64,000 nt of DNA from Cerrena zonata (Eukaryota; Basidiomycota; Agaricomycetes; Polyporales; Cerrenaceae): positions 1,364,001 to 1,428,000 of the forward strand of contig JASBNA010000006.1 in the NCBI GenBank assembly GCA_038087015.1, in the 5' to 3' direction. The notes under the pieces are model-generated. The model saw only the letters and a list, made by a program, of their open reading frames with translations, did no database searches and was not told where the DNA came from. Below are positions 24,726 through 35,710 of this stretch, piece by piece. Position 1 is the stretch's first letter. The number at the start of each line of letters is the position of its first letter. The position numbers and the translations under genes were made by a program.

Positions 24726-26396
24726 ATGTCCCGCATAGTCCCGCTGCGCGTTATGTCTCGCGACTCCCAAACCGGTGGAGTTACCTTGCTTTCTAGGCTG
24801 CAGATACACGTTATGAATATCACTTGCCCTATTTCTCGCTTACCACCGGAAATCCTTCTCGAGATATTTTCACTCGTGGTTGCTGAATGGCAACCAGAAC
24901 TCCTATGGGATCATCAACGTGTTTCTGCAGCCTTTGGTACTCCCATCCATATTCCGTCATACACGTGGCTACCAATCACTCATGTTTGTCGGTACTGGAG
25001 AGATATCGCAGTCCAGTCACCTAAACTGTGGACAACTGTCATTCTAAACCAGTCCGGTTTCTTGAGCACGGTATTAGTTTGGTCACAATCACTCCCGATT
25101 TCGTTATACTTGTATATTCAGCGTGGTCACGTTGATTACTCGGATGAAGAGCAGCTTCAAATTCCTGACTTGCTCTCTCCACACCTTCATCGTGTCAAAC
25201 GTCTGCAAATCGTCTCTGCAGATTACTCACATAGCCTTCGTGGCGCGCTCTCATATTGTCACTTCTCCTCAATTCGTGAGATTACTGTTACGATGGTGAA
25301 TGCCCCCAGGAGACAAAATGACGATCTTGACCACCATGAAGAGCTGTTCAGAGGATGGACAAACCCAGAATACGATGGTCTTCGTAGCCTCTCTTTTGCT
25401 CGTATCACTCTACCCGGCATCCGCGTAGCCATTCGTCCCAACCTACGATATTTATCCATTTATTTACCTATTGGAGACATCGAACTACCAATCTTCTTGT
25501 CTGTGATAGAACGTATTCCACTTTTGGAAACCCTTTCCATAGCCACTCCGAATACGTATTTCATGCCCCCGGTCGAGGCACTATTGGAACCGCACAAAAT
25601 TGTGACATTGTCTCGCCTCCGGTCACTCCAAATCAATTCGTCTAGACTCTTTCCACGGAACATCATGCGACATCTTTCATATCCCAACATCACCTCTATA
25701 TCTCTCGATTTAAGCGACCTGGATGACTTAGAGACAGATCCCGATGCCTTAGCGGATCATCTCATTTCGAGTTTTCCCAATGATTTGCGATGTCTTTCTC
25801 TCAGAGCTAATCGAAATGTGTGCAAACTCTCCGGTTGGAAGGAATCCGTACCAGACCAGGACTTGCGGGACCCATCGGTGTCTGCTCCATACACTATCCG
25901 TATTCACCTCGATAACATCTACGAGTCCAGAGTGAGCGCTTGGACCTTCGATTGCCTAGCATCGAGGTTGTTCACCGACTCCCTTGAGACTCTGGCTTTA
26001 GATATCGACTTCTTATACTGTGTGGAAATCGACATACCTGTATCACTCAATGAATACGCCCCCAACCTACGAAGGCTCTCCATCTCAACGATGCTCAATC
26101 TATCTTGCATCTTACTGCCAGATCATGAGATTGGTCTCGAGAAATACTCGTATATCCCGATTCCTCGGCTCACGCATTTATGGATAGATAGAGTGGAAGA
26201 GATGGAGGACTGTTTGATTGATTCCATTCTATGCAAAAGGAAGGCCAGCGGATCAGTACTCGAAGTGCTGTCTGTGCCAGAATGCAGTGATTCGTATGAA
26301 ATGACGGCCGGGCTTGTAGGCAAACTGGAGATTCGCGACACTGGATACCTCTCTTTGTCAGACCACCTCGCCTTCTGGGCTACTGCCCTTAACTGA
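24726..26396 (+). CDS. F-box protein, Agaricomycete expanded family (copy 1)
   Basis: A 556-residue open frame without introns. The F-box lies at about residues 36-60 (ISRLPPEILLEIFSLVVAEW) and continues into YTWLPITHVCRYWRDIAVQSPKLW, the family signature here. The remainder is leucine-rich and irregular (LRSLSFARITLPGIRVAIRP, LRYLSIYLPI), an LRR-like solenoid probably used for target recognition. F-box proteins bridge Skp1-Cullin ubiquitin ligases to substrates. Compared with its relatives the N terminus is aberrant: relatives start MVLDLSR or MKLDLSR, here RLQIHVMNITCP stands in the corresponding place, so the true start may be the internal Met at residue 30, or the front has degenerated. 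The C terminus also differs after residue 535. Confidence 0.82.
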   Translation: MSRIVPLRVMSRDSQTGGVTLLSRLQIHVMNITCPISRLPPEILLEIFSLVVAEWQPELLWDHQRVSAAFGTPIHIPSYTWLPITHVCRYWRDIAVQSPKLWTTVILNQSGFLSTVLVWSQSLPISLYLYIQRGHVDYSDEEQLQIPDLLSPHLHRVKRLQIVSADYSHSLRGALSYCHFSSIREITVTMVNAPRRQNDDLDHHEELFRGWTNPEYDGLRSLSFARITLPGIRVAIRPNLRYLSIYLPIGDIELPIFLSVIERIPLLETLSIATPNTYFMPPVEALLEPHKIVTLSRLRSLQINSSRLFPRNIMRHLSYPNITSISLDLSDLDDLETDPDALADHLISSFPNDLRCLSLRANRNVCKLSGWKESVPDQDLRDPSVSAPYTIRIHLDNIYESRVSAWTFDCLASRLFTDSLETLALDIDFLYCVEIDIPVSLNEYAPNLRRLSISTMLNLSCILLPDHEIGLEKYSYIPIPRLTHLWIDRVEEMEDCLIDSILCKRKASGSVLEVLSVPECSDSYEMTAGLVGKLEIRDTGYLSLSDHLAFWATALN

Positions 26397-26862
26397 TATG
26401 CAAGAGAGCAGGAATTACGAGCATGATACGGGTCGCCTGCTATATGACAGTAGTGTTCCGACAACGGCAGAACAGTGACGATAGATTTCTTGTCTTTTCT
26501 TGGTTATTATGTCTGGCTTTTTATTTCTTGCTCCTCTCTTGGAGGTCTTCCGGATAACCTCCTTTATCGTTGCTTGCTTTCCACAAAAGGAGAGTCATAT
26601 CCAGAGAGAACCTTTCTTGTTACTGTGACCGCCCTTTACCTTGCAACCTATTTCTTGATCAGAGTTTCTCCTGTATTTTATCCTTGATTCTGTTGTATTT
26701 CTTGAAGGCTGTGGAAAAGTCCACAAATATAACTGTAACATAGTGGATTCCAGTTCAACCTGTGTCCCGGGTAAGCTTTCTAAATCGACTTCGATGCAGG
26801 CTTGAGCTGGCAACCGAGATGGAATTTGGTGCACTTCGCATTCGATGACCATGCTTAGGCTA
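26397..26862. other. 3' flank of F-box copy 1
   Basis: 466 bp following the F-box stop; no gene or matching repeat seen before the relic block begins near 26863. Confidence 0.4.
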
Positions 26863-27769
26863 TCCATTCACCCATCATTTACCATTTGCGCCCTCAGGGT
26901 CCCGATTCTTCAGTTGCCAGTGCCTAAGTAACATGTCTAGTGCAATCCAGCGTTTACTGCCAAACTCGGATCTGCACGATCGATCGACTGGAACTTGGGC
27001 CGTCACGGTTCCGTTGGCATTGAACCTGATCCAAACATCATGCTATCCGACCACATGTCGCATTTTCGAATATCAAGGCTTTGACTAACAACAAGATTAA
27101 TGTAGGCTTACTGCTACTACTCATTGGAATTCGGACCGAAGACTCGGACTTGGAAATGCACGTCTATGTAGAACGCTCCAGTCATTCTAGATTCTACCCC
27201 CACACTGCTAACAGCCCCAGCTCTTCCTGCTTTACCTCATTGTAATGGATCAATATTTCATACTTCGAGAAAGACATCTATAAAAAAGGCTACCTGCTCG
27301 CAGGCGATGTCATTGTCCTGTGTACCTCGCGTCCATGCATCAGAACAGTCATGGGAAGCGAACTCGGATACGTGTGAGTGAAGGGTTTTGAAGCTGATAA
27401 AGCAGTTGACCGTAGTACAATTACTTTAGGTTCAAACTTTATAAAGACAGTCGTAAGGGAATAAAAGTATATCTCAAGCCACAAGGAATACCAATGCATA
27501 CGATGCTGCGAGGTATACTGGAAGAGTCCTGTCGCTGAATATATCGCCATAGAACCATTCGAACCAACGCGGCATCGTTCAGAGTGCATGTGTCTGGACC
27601 ATGAGTGGCTTTTACCATTTGGATGCGAGGCATCACGTATGCGTTTCTCCTATACCGGACTAACATTCTGGCCCAAGCAGTCTATTTGTTAAAGGCTTCA
27701 ATGGGGATGGGATATCGTATGGTCCCAGGAAGCTTGGAGGAGAATAAGAGTGATAGGTCTCACTCTAAG
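26863..27769 (+). repeat. Relic block A (copy at 39549-40463)
   Basis: About 0.9 kb alignable with 39549-40463. Shared strings include ATTCTTCAGTTGCC-like sequence at the left, a GATCGATCGAC core, GAAGCGAACTC in the middle, GGAAGAGTCCTGTC, and AAGCTTGGAGGAGAAT at the right. In the other copy short stretches read as leucine-rich peptide (LRLLSNNRLNVGILSLLG), and both copies have stops, so this looks like a decayed LRR-type gene. Both copies lie just downstream of an F-box family member. Here the block is followed by the chimerolectin promoter. Confidence 0.65.
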
Positions 27770-27786
27770 ATATACGACTCTCACTC

Positions 27787-27793
27787 TATAAAA
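27787..27793 (+). promoter_or_regulatory. TATA box of chimerolectin 1
   Basis: TATAAAA 86 bp before the start codon; the second chimerolectin has the same box at the same distance. Confidence 0.6.
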
Positions 27794-27878
27794 GCACCAA
27801 GGTAGGATCTCTTAATTATAGCCCGGCAGCCTTTGAACATTGTTTCAAACAGCAGAACACACACACAACTTCTCAACT

Positions 27879-29470
27879 ATGTCTTTTGTTGGACTCGGTA
27901 TATGTACGTCCGTCTCGGTATTGTTCTCTCCATCTATACTGATCTCACTCAGATCATATCCGCCACGCAAACGTCGCCAATGTGCGAATGGCTCTAGCTA
28001 ATTCAGGTGGGCAATCTGAGCCAGTGTCCCGTCGCGCCACTAGAAACTAATCATATTTGTAACTCGTCCCAGGCTCGGCTGACATAGGTACTACGCATCT
28101 TGCACTTTACATGGTTTACTCCTAATCATGTGAACCTAGGCACTGCGGTCATCGCTTGGCGTGACGATAACGACGCCTATGATCATATGTGGCTTGTCCA
28201 GCCCGTCCCCAACGAGGCTGATACTTACACCATTCGCAACCTGTCTACTGGCACCTATGCGGACCTCTCCGGGTGTAAGTCGTGATCAATATGCAACATG
28301 GAACCACTTCTGTTGTCTTATAACGATTGTGTAGCTTCTCCAAAAAACGGCACTCATGTTATCGGTTGGAGCAAAAATGGCGCTAATAACCAGAAGTGGA
28401 TCATAAAGAAAGATGGGTCTGACGGTAGTCGTTGGAAGTATGTACCACCTTCTCCATGCAAACCATTTTTATTGGTCACCACAACTAATTTTAATCAATA
28501 TTCTACGATAGGTCACAGAACAAGGCTACAGGCAGTACGTCTTCTCTGCTCACAAGATGACAAGTCCAGATTTTGACATTCTTTTTCGGGACTAATAGCT
28601 TTCATGGATCTCTACGGCGGGCAAGTTCTACGCCTACATCTTTCTATGTTTTACATTACTTACTGATGACATAGAGGTGGAAGCGGAACGAACATCGTAG
28701 GATGGGAAGGGAGCTGGACTAATGGCAATGGCAATCAACAATGGCTCTTTGAACGTCTCAGCGTAACCGCCAGTAACGTAAATGACAGCCTAAAGATCAG
28801 CCATGTTATCCGCCAGGACTTCAAGAGCTATCTAGAGGATGGACTGTACGTGATTATACTTTTGCCTTTCATCTATATCCTCATAATGCGATATCTGTAT
28901 ATGTAGGTATTTGATACCGACGAAAGAGCAACTCTCGTCTATCTTGCAGAATAGTGGATTGACCAAAACGAAGTGGAGGACCGACATCTTCGACTGCGAC
29001 GACTTCGCCACAGGTGTGTCAGGTCACCATGTTGTTTCTTGCGATATATCACTAAACCTGTGCGCATTTTAGTCCTTAAAGCCGAGGTTTCCAAGTGGGG
29101 TAATGTTTCATTCAAGGCCGACGTACGTTGCCTCAGCCTATCCCAAATCATCCCACTCGGCAATTTACAATAATTCCTCTTTATAGGGCTTCGCTGTTCT
29201 GTGCGGCATGATGTTCGGATCCAAGGACAGCGCTGCGCATGCATACAACTGGACACTTGATCGCACGGACAACTTGCGTATCTGGTTCCTCGAGTGAGTT
29301 CCTCCGACATATTTCTTGAGGATGACTCTGATTATCTCCCCTTGGTTCATAGACCCCAGAACGGTCAATACTCAGTGAGTCTTGTAGGGAGCCGAACAAG
29401 GACATCTAATTACTAACATCTTCTGTAGGAGGACGCCTGGGGTTACAAAGGCTACTTCGGGCTCTTCTGA
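27879..29470 (+). CDS. MOA-type chimerolectin: R-type lectin plus cysteine protease
   Basis: About ten exons, beginning MSFVGLGIY and ending GYFGLF. The N-terminal half is a ricin-B-type beta-trefoil of three repeats (HMWLVQP, NQKWIIK, NQQWLFERL, each with a Q-x-W or equivalent). The C-terminal half matches the papain-like domain of Marasmius oreades agglutinin: KWRTDIFDCDDFAT holds the catalytic Cys (codon 28995-28997) and calcium-binding Asp pair; AHAYNWTL holds the His (29238-29240); FLEPQNGQY holds the Glu and the Gln-Asn calcium ligands. Known members bind terminal galactose glycans, are calcium-activated proteases and act against nematodes. No signal peptide, as in the family. All catalytic residues are present, so an active protein is expected. 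Exon edges are by eye. Confidence 0.88.
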
Positions 29471-30756
29471 GGGTTACTCATCAGATTCTTGCGCGGTTAT
29501 ATCCATTGATTTTCCATATGGAGTATTGTAACCCTTGATACTATGTTGGGTACTGTCCCCATGTTTCCACGATCTATCGCCCAGGCTGATCCATATTCAT
29601 AAAATCATACATACAGAATTTTGAGTCGTGTTCTTGTATATGTATCTGCTGTACTTTTAGTCAAGTCGATGGTCTGCTGTTATGACAATTCAAGGTCAAG
29701 ACGTTGGCCTATTATTTGGATGTCATCTCAATTTCTCCGGCACCCGGTACGTTTTGAGCTCATTCCAACGGCCACATTAATGTTCACTCTTTCCTCCGAA
29801 GCGTGCAAATTCTCATTCCGTTTACAACATCCGTATTACATGTCTACTCTCGTCAGCGAGTCACGCACTGTGCGCCACATTGTTTCTGCCGGTTGTCGGA
29901 GGTCATTGCTTTCTGAGCATCATGACATTCGATGTGCCGTTTCTGAGTACCTAAGCTTCAATTCCTCCCCCTCAAATCAACAACATGTGTAACACGATAG
30001 GTAAGCATATCTTTATCAATGGAACACCTCGCGGGATGTGGAGGTTGATTGATCATTGACAGTAGAATGGAGCTGGTGCGGCCCCAAGCCGAAGAAATGC
30101 GCGTGTACCAGCTTACCTTGGGCTTCCACGTACTGCCGGGTTTCTTTGTAAGTTGATTACTTGAAGGCTTCGTACTGTTCCATGATTCTACCAAGTCATC
30201 GATGTCTCCGCTCTGTATCCATTGCTCCATGCATCAGAATGGTCCTGACATCGAACGTCATGGAAAGCGCACTCAAATATGTGCTGAGAGCGCATTAAGG
30301 AGTAGATGGAATTGTTGATTTTATTTGTGAGTACAACAACTTTGCGTTCAGTCTCTGTAGTGCTATTCTAGAAGGACTGGAAGCACTGCTAAATGCTCCA
30401 TTTATATGAGCAATGTAATACGCAATGCTCATTGGATCGTAAGATTGACACTGATGCATGCAACACGAGAGGACATCCAGTAACGGCATGTTACAAACTT
30501 GGTGCATCTAAGTGGCGTGCGCCACTGGAAGCACAAGGCTCCGTCTCCTACACAGACTGGCGACCTGACGTCCCACGGAACCGGGACATCTTGGGCAAAA
30601 GTCTCAGTAGCAGGTGAGTCATGAGATAGGCGATCGCCCATATGATGTGCATCTATAAAAACATGAAGTCGGAATGCCTTCGAATACAGCTCAATCCAAC
30701 CTCCAGTCGCATATTTTGTGTGAAACGATACAGTACATACACAACACTCTTCAAAT
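29471..30756. other. Spacer between chimerolectins with repeat remnants
   Basis: 1.29 kb. Near 29795-29860 a weak copy of the dispersed relic repeat can be seen (CATGTCTACTCTCGTCAGCG against ACGTCTACTTTCGTGAGCG). Near 30228-30290 a stretch with CCATGCATCAGAA and AAGCGCACTC resembles 27333-27372 of relic block A, which suggests the chimerolectin gene was duplicated together with its upstream sequence. A TATA box for the next gene is at 30654-30660. No intact gene is seen. Confidence 0.5.
30654..30660 (+). promoter_or_regulatory. TATA box of chimerolectin 2
   Basis: TATAAAA 97 bp before the ATG at 30757, matching the arrangement of copy 1. Confidence 0.6.
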
Positions 30757-32330
30757 ATGACTTTTATTGGACACGGTATATGTATGTGTCTTGCTATTTC
30801 CCCCTCCATCTCGACTGATGGCGTTCAGACTATATCCAGCACGCCCATGTCGCTAACGTGGAAATGGCTTTGGCCAATAGAGGTAGACAGTCCAGATTTA
30901 CGTCCTAGAGAAACATTAAAGACTGATTATATTCGCTCTAGGCTCAGCTGCGGATGGTATATGTTTTTGTCCTCATTATATGATTTACTCTTAATTATGT
31001 GGTCTAGGAACTCGTGTCATTGCTTGGCGTAGCGATGAAGCTGGCCATGATCATATGTGGCTCGTCGAGCCCGTCTCCAAAGAGGCTGATACATACACCA
31101 TTCGCAACCTGCTCACTGGCACCTATGTAGACCTTCATGGCAGTGAGTCATTGTCTATAAAACTTCGATTATCTCATAAGCGGTTGTGTAGGCTCTTCTG
31201 CGAACGGCACTCCCATCGAAGGTTGGAGAAAGAACGACAAAGACAACCAGAAGTGGATTATAAAGAAAGAGGAGTCTGACGGTCGTCGTTGGAAGTACGT
31301 GTTTTCTCTCCTGATGCAAATTATCGCCTGTGACATTGCAAATTCAACTAATATCTTATCATAGGTTGCAGTGCAAGGCCACAGGCAGTATGTTTCTCCT
31401 ATGTACAACATGATAGATCCGAATTCTGACATTCTTGACTAATAGCTTTCATGGATCTTCTGAATGGGTATATGTTTTATATATCCTCGTTTCATTGTTT
31501 AGCGTTGCTGATCAAGAGCATAGAGGTGGAAGTGGAACCCCAATTCAAGGATGGACTGGGCAATGGAGTGATGGCACGGGTCCGGGTCATCAACATTGGC
31601 TCTTTCAACGCATCAGCGAGACCAGTGCAAGCATCCTGCGCTCTAGTTCTGTCATCGGTGTTGATTTCACGAGCTACCAAGCGGATGGACTGTACGCAAT
31701 CATACTTTCCGCCTATTTTCTCTTCTTGGATTCTAACAAGTAATTTTAGTTATCTTATTCCAACGAGAGAACAGCTCTCCTCCATATTGCAAAACAGCAA
31801 GTTAACCCAGATGCAATGGAGGGATGAGATCTTCGACTATGATGACTTCGCGACAGGTGGGGCGCATTTATCTGTTTATTTCTGTATGACTGACTTGCGC
31901 TCATTTTAGTCTTCAAAGCCGAGGTTGCCAAGTGGGGTAATACTTCCTTCAAAGCTGATGTATGTTCCGCTAGCCTTTTCCAAACTCTGTTTAGGAATTT
32001 GCTTATTGGATAATGCTATTAGGGCTTCGCTGTTCTTTGTGGCATAATGTTTGGAACAAAGGTCAATCCCGAAACCCATAAGCTTGAAAATCACGCATTT
32101 AATTGGACACTCGATCGCGGGGACAACTTCGGTATCATTTTCCTCGAGTAAGTTTGAGTTTTGATATCTTGATTGAAGACAAACCATTGAATATGTTTCC
32201 TAACTTTGATAGGCCTCAGAATGGACAATACTCGGTGAGTCACGTAGAAATTTGAATGGGTAAACGATTGTATCGACATCTCTCACAGGAGGACGCTTGG
32301 CGATACAAAGCGTACTTTGGGTTCTTCTGA
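30757..32330 (+). CDS. MOA-type chimerolectin paralogue lacking the catalytic Cys
   Basis: A tandem paralogue of the previous gene with the same domain order, similar exon layout and similar end (AYFGFF). The three beta-trefoil repeats are recognisable (HMWLVEP, NQKWIIKK, HQHWLFQRI). In the protease half the sequence around the nucleophile reads IFDYDDFAT: the Cys codon is TAT (31838-31840), one or two base changes from TGC/TGT. The His (HAFNWTL, codon 32092-32094), Glu and calcium-site residues (FLEPQNGQY, Asp pair) remain. A short insertion of about ten residues precedes the His compared with copy 1. The frame appears intact through all exons, which favours a lectin or calcium-binding pseudoenzyme over a random pseudogene. 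No signal peptide is seen. Confidence 0.82.
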
Positions 32331-32626
32331 AACGAATAATGTAAGCCCAGATAGAGACAGGAAGACTAGTGACTATAGTTGTGAGAACTCCAACTCGCAT
32401 TACTATTGTAGTGCTGTGTCGGCATTGTATTCCACTGTTTGTAACTTGCCAGTAGGTTGTTAGACCGAGATATCAGTTACGAAATAAATCCAAACTGTTT
32501 ACTTGATTTAGAGATGGCTGGAATACGATTAATTCAATAACACCAGGTGGGGTATTTACTACTCATTCATGACCGCAAGAGTTGACTATGATAGTTGTTG
32601 GCTGGGAGGTTAAAAATAAACTCCAA

Positions 32627-32830
32627 ACGTTCGACTTCAAATAGATCTCGGTTATTTCCGGCGTCCGTGGTATTTATTCACCAGCTCGCGAGTCCCGTCT
32701 TTCGTCCACTTGCACACAGTCCGAAGACTGCGAATGCTCATTCCACACAATTCGTCTCTACACGTCTACTTTCGTGAGCGGGGCTAGGTCTGAGCGTCAC
32801 AAAATCTCTCGACCGGTACTATAACGTAAA
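32627..32830 (+). repeat. Dispersed relic repeat, 5' fragment
   Basis: Nearly identical to 34265-34470: shared strings include CGGCGTCCGTGGTATTTATT, CGAAGACTGCGAATGCTC, CACGTCTACTTTCGTGAGCG and GTCTGAGCGTCACAAAATC. Only the left part is present before a second, fuller copy starts. Confidence 0.75.
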
Positions 32831-32879
32831 CATATGTAAGAGACGTATATGGCAATATGGTTTGTCCATTTGTGGTATC

Positions 32880-33900
32880 AGCTTCGCCGGCTGTCAGTGT
32901 TAACGTTTCAACCTCATGCCTGTCTTTCCACCTTTACTCCTACCCACAGCCCGAAAACTGCGAATGCTCAATCTACACAGAACGTCTTTGCATGTTCTTT
33001 CTTGTGAGCAGGCCAAGGTCTGAGCATCTAATCTCTCGCTCGGCACTAGCTGTGCCCGGTGGTCATCTACCGAGCGATATAGTACCAGCAACCATAAGTT
33101 CCGTTGCATCTAAGCTCGAAGATGGGATTTAGTGACTCATAGCATATAAAAATGGTATGTGTCGCTCTCCCGGAGAGTATGTAGCGAGCTGGGCTGGGTA
33201 TAACGCAGAGGTTCTGGCGAGTTTCTGTTTCCATATGTTCATGACATCGTTCGTAGCCTCCTTCCGGAATTTACAACAGATTCAGTTTTGTGAAATCCAA
33301 TGGTCGGCTTAATGTGTCTCAGAGGATGTTGTCATGCAGCATCACTTTGTGTGCAGAGTCCGCGTTTCGGTCAAAACTGGTCGTAGATTCACACCCATAG
33401 GGCAGAGAGTCAGTACGGGACTTGACGCGCATAGGACTGACACTAGAAACATGTCGGGTGTTATTTTGAGCTATCTGACGTGTAATCAAAGGTATCTCTG
33501 GAACCGATCTTGCGTCCCCCTTCGTAGGGACTAGTACCATGGCGTAGGATTGGGATTGGGGACATCTCTAGTTGTGCGACCGGGGCTTGGGAAACACGCC
33601 CGCCGTGACTTCTTATGACAGTCGATTTTTGTTAGGAACTAAATTGTCTTCCGGTCTTCTTGGTCTTGGTTTTACTCCTGGATACCACGCGATTACGACT
33701 TGGATTGTGCATCTGAAGTCAGGGTTCCTGCAGATGTCAATTTGGACGCGGTGCGGACTTGTCATTGAGTCCTATTCGCGGTTCGCGGCTGATTACAGCT
33801 GTGAAATCCCAACTCAGACTACTACTCTTGGGCTGTGGGTCATAATTTTTTGATATTTGTCCTTTCGCAGGGCATTGTAGCCAATTACTGAGATAATTAT
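32880..33900 (+). repeat. Dispersed relic repeat, copy 2
   Basis: Diverged copy. It carries GAAAACTGCGAATGCTC, the following AGGCCAAGGTCTGAGC, the TCGAAGATGGGATTTAG segment, a block ending GGTTCTGGCGAGTTTCTG that resembles an exon-donor boundary, and at its right end CTCAGACTACTACTCTTGGG with TCATAATTTTTTG. The same order is seen in the other copies. Confidence 0.6.
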
Positions 33901-34224
33901 ACTCTGCCGTTGGCTCGCTGGAATAAAGTGATATCGATATTATTCATCTATCGCAGAGGCCATCACTACTAAATCAGGTGTCAGAACGCAATCGCATGTA
34001 GTCTGTTAGTAGGACCAGGTCAGTATGGCACCCTTGCCGTTCTTTTGAGGCTTCGAGTTTGTAGTACCTTGCATCTCCTCAGGGAAGATCGAAAATGGTT
34101 GTTTGTTTGAATATCATTGGTATACAAATTAGTAATCAATGCTACTAGGGATAACTTCCTATGACCCTTAAGTTTGACACAATGGAATATTCATCACTTG
34201 TTTCGTCACCACAAGATTTGACCA

Positions 34225-35480
34225 ATGGCCGTTGGTGGGGAGGTGAAACTCCAACCGTTCAAGCGGACTCGCTTGGAATATTCAAGTAGATGGTATCTCG
34301 GTTATTTCCGGCGTCCGTGGTATTTATTCACCAGCTCATGTGTCCCGTCTTTCGTCCACTTCCACACAGCCCGAAGACTGCGAATGCTCATTCCACACAG
34401 TTCGTCTCTACACGTCTACTTTCGTGAGCGGGGCAAGGTCTGAGCGTCACAAAATCTCTCTCGACCGGTACTAGCTGTATCCAATGGTCATCCATCGAGC
34501 AGTATATTAATGACTCCTCGCGTCACCACTAAACTTGAAGATGGCATAGCTAGCTAGCACATTGTGCGGCCTGGTAGCTTCCGGAGGGTGTGGTGCATGT
34601 GTGTTGAAATGTACTGCAGGGGTTCTGGCAAGTTCTCATTTTGATATCTATCGACGATGTTGTTTGTAGTTCACTTCTTGCATCTTTGCGGTGTTGCTTT
34701 GCAAGGTTCCCAGTAGTTCTAGGACTCTATCTCTCTCGAAGGATGTCACTTTGATGTGACATTACTTTTGTCTTAGATGGACCTGCGTATCGGATAGCGC
34801 AACCAAGGCCGGGCAGACTGGACTTGGAGATGATAGCACACCGAGGCCTCCCTTGCTCCTCTTCTGTGACGTGAAGAGCAGTTACACTGTTCTCTCCAGC
34901 CGGATGACAAGTCAAATGATGGATCGCCGTAACCTGGGTATGAGGGGAGCGCGCCTTCAGAGCTACGGCTCGCCTAGGGCTAGAGGGTGTTCGATGTGGT
35001 GGTTCAGTTGAGTAGCTCTCTTGAACTTGGCGTTTGATTGAGCTTGCTGCCACTCATTGAGCCTTCTCGCTGGGTTGTGTTTCCACGCAATGTGACTGCT
35101 GGACCTTGTATATGGAGGACGACTGAAGATATTCTCGTTATCAAATGGGACTTTGCCGTTGAGTGCAATTCGCGGTTCGCGGCGTCGCGAAATTCAATTC
35201 AGACTACTCTCGGGTTGTGTCTCATAATTTTTCTATCGCTTTTCCCTTTGTGGGGGTATTTTGGTGCGTCAGGACAATGTGCTTACTTAATATGGGTGAG
35301 TCCTAGTCTATTCACAATACATTCGAATGATTTGCTGATAATGTCCTTGCAGTTTATTAAAACTAGCATATATTGTATTGTCAAGGACTCGCAGTTTGAC
35401 ACGTTATTTCCTTGTTACCCTTGTCTTGGCGCTGTAGATTCATTGGTGAACTGAAATCCCTCGGTATTAAATATGTGCAG
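34225..35480 (+). repeat. Dispersed relic repeat, copy 3
   Basis: The longest plus-strand copy. Order: promoter-like left part, GAAGACTGCGAATGCTCATT, ACTAAACTTGAAGATGGC (in-frame stop two codons after the ATG), GTTCTGGCAAGTTCTC, ATGGACCTGCGTATCGGA, GCAATTCGCGGTTCGCGG, TCAATTCAGACTACTCTCGG, then an intron-like segment with GTGAGT donor (35284) and CTTGCAG acceptor (about 35352). A short apolar peptide frame (LCLIIFLSLFPLWGYFG) spans 35218-35267. This looks like a decayed multi-exon membrane-protein gene. Confidence 0.65.
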
Positions 35481-35710
35481 ACTGAACTGCAACCAGTGAT
35501 ATCACGAGTTGAAATTATCGCACATCCGCATGCTATGTTTCGACCTCGATGCAAGTAACGGCTTTAGGTATTCGACTTAAATGCGTAGCGAAAAAAAATG
35601 TTTGCTTTATCTAAATACATCATACCACACATTTTCTGCACAAGACAACTTCGTTGTGAGAGACAATACCAGTGACTTCATTCCAAACCCAGATGCTGGT
35701 GAGATGTAAA

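Larger units (their letters stand above)
32331..35710. other. Gene-poor, relic-rich stretch
   Basis: 3.4 kb between chimerolectin 2 and the next F-box gene. It is mostly made of copies of the dispersed relic repeat (listed separately at 32627-32830, 32880-33900 and 34225-35480). No intact gene is seen; open frames of 60-138 residues here are fragments of that repeat. Confidence 0.55.

Noticed and set aside
31451..31909. 152-residue frame inside chimerolectin 2
   Set aside because: It reads across two introns of the chimerolectin gene; splice signals and homology to copy 1 show it is not the real product.
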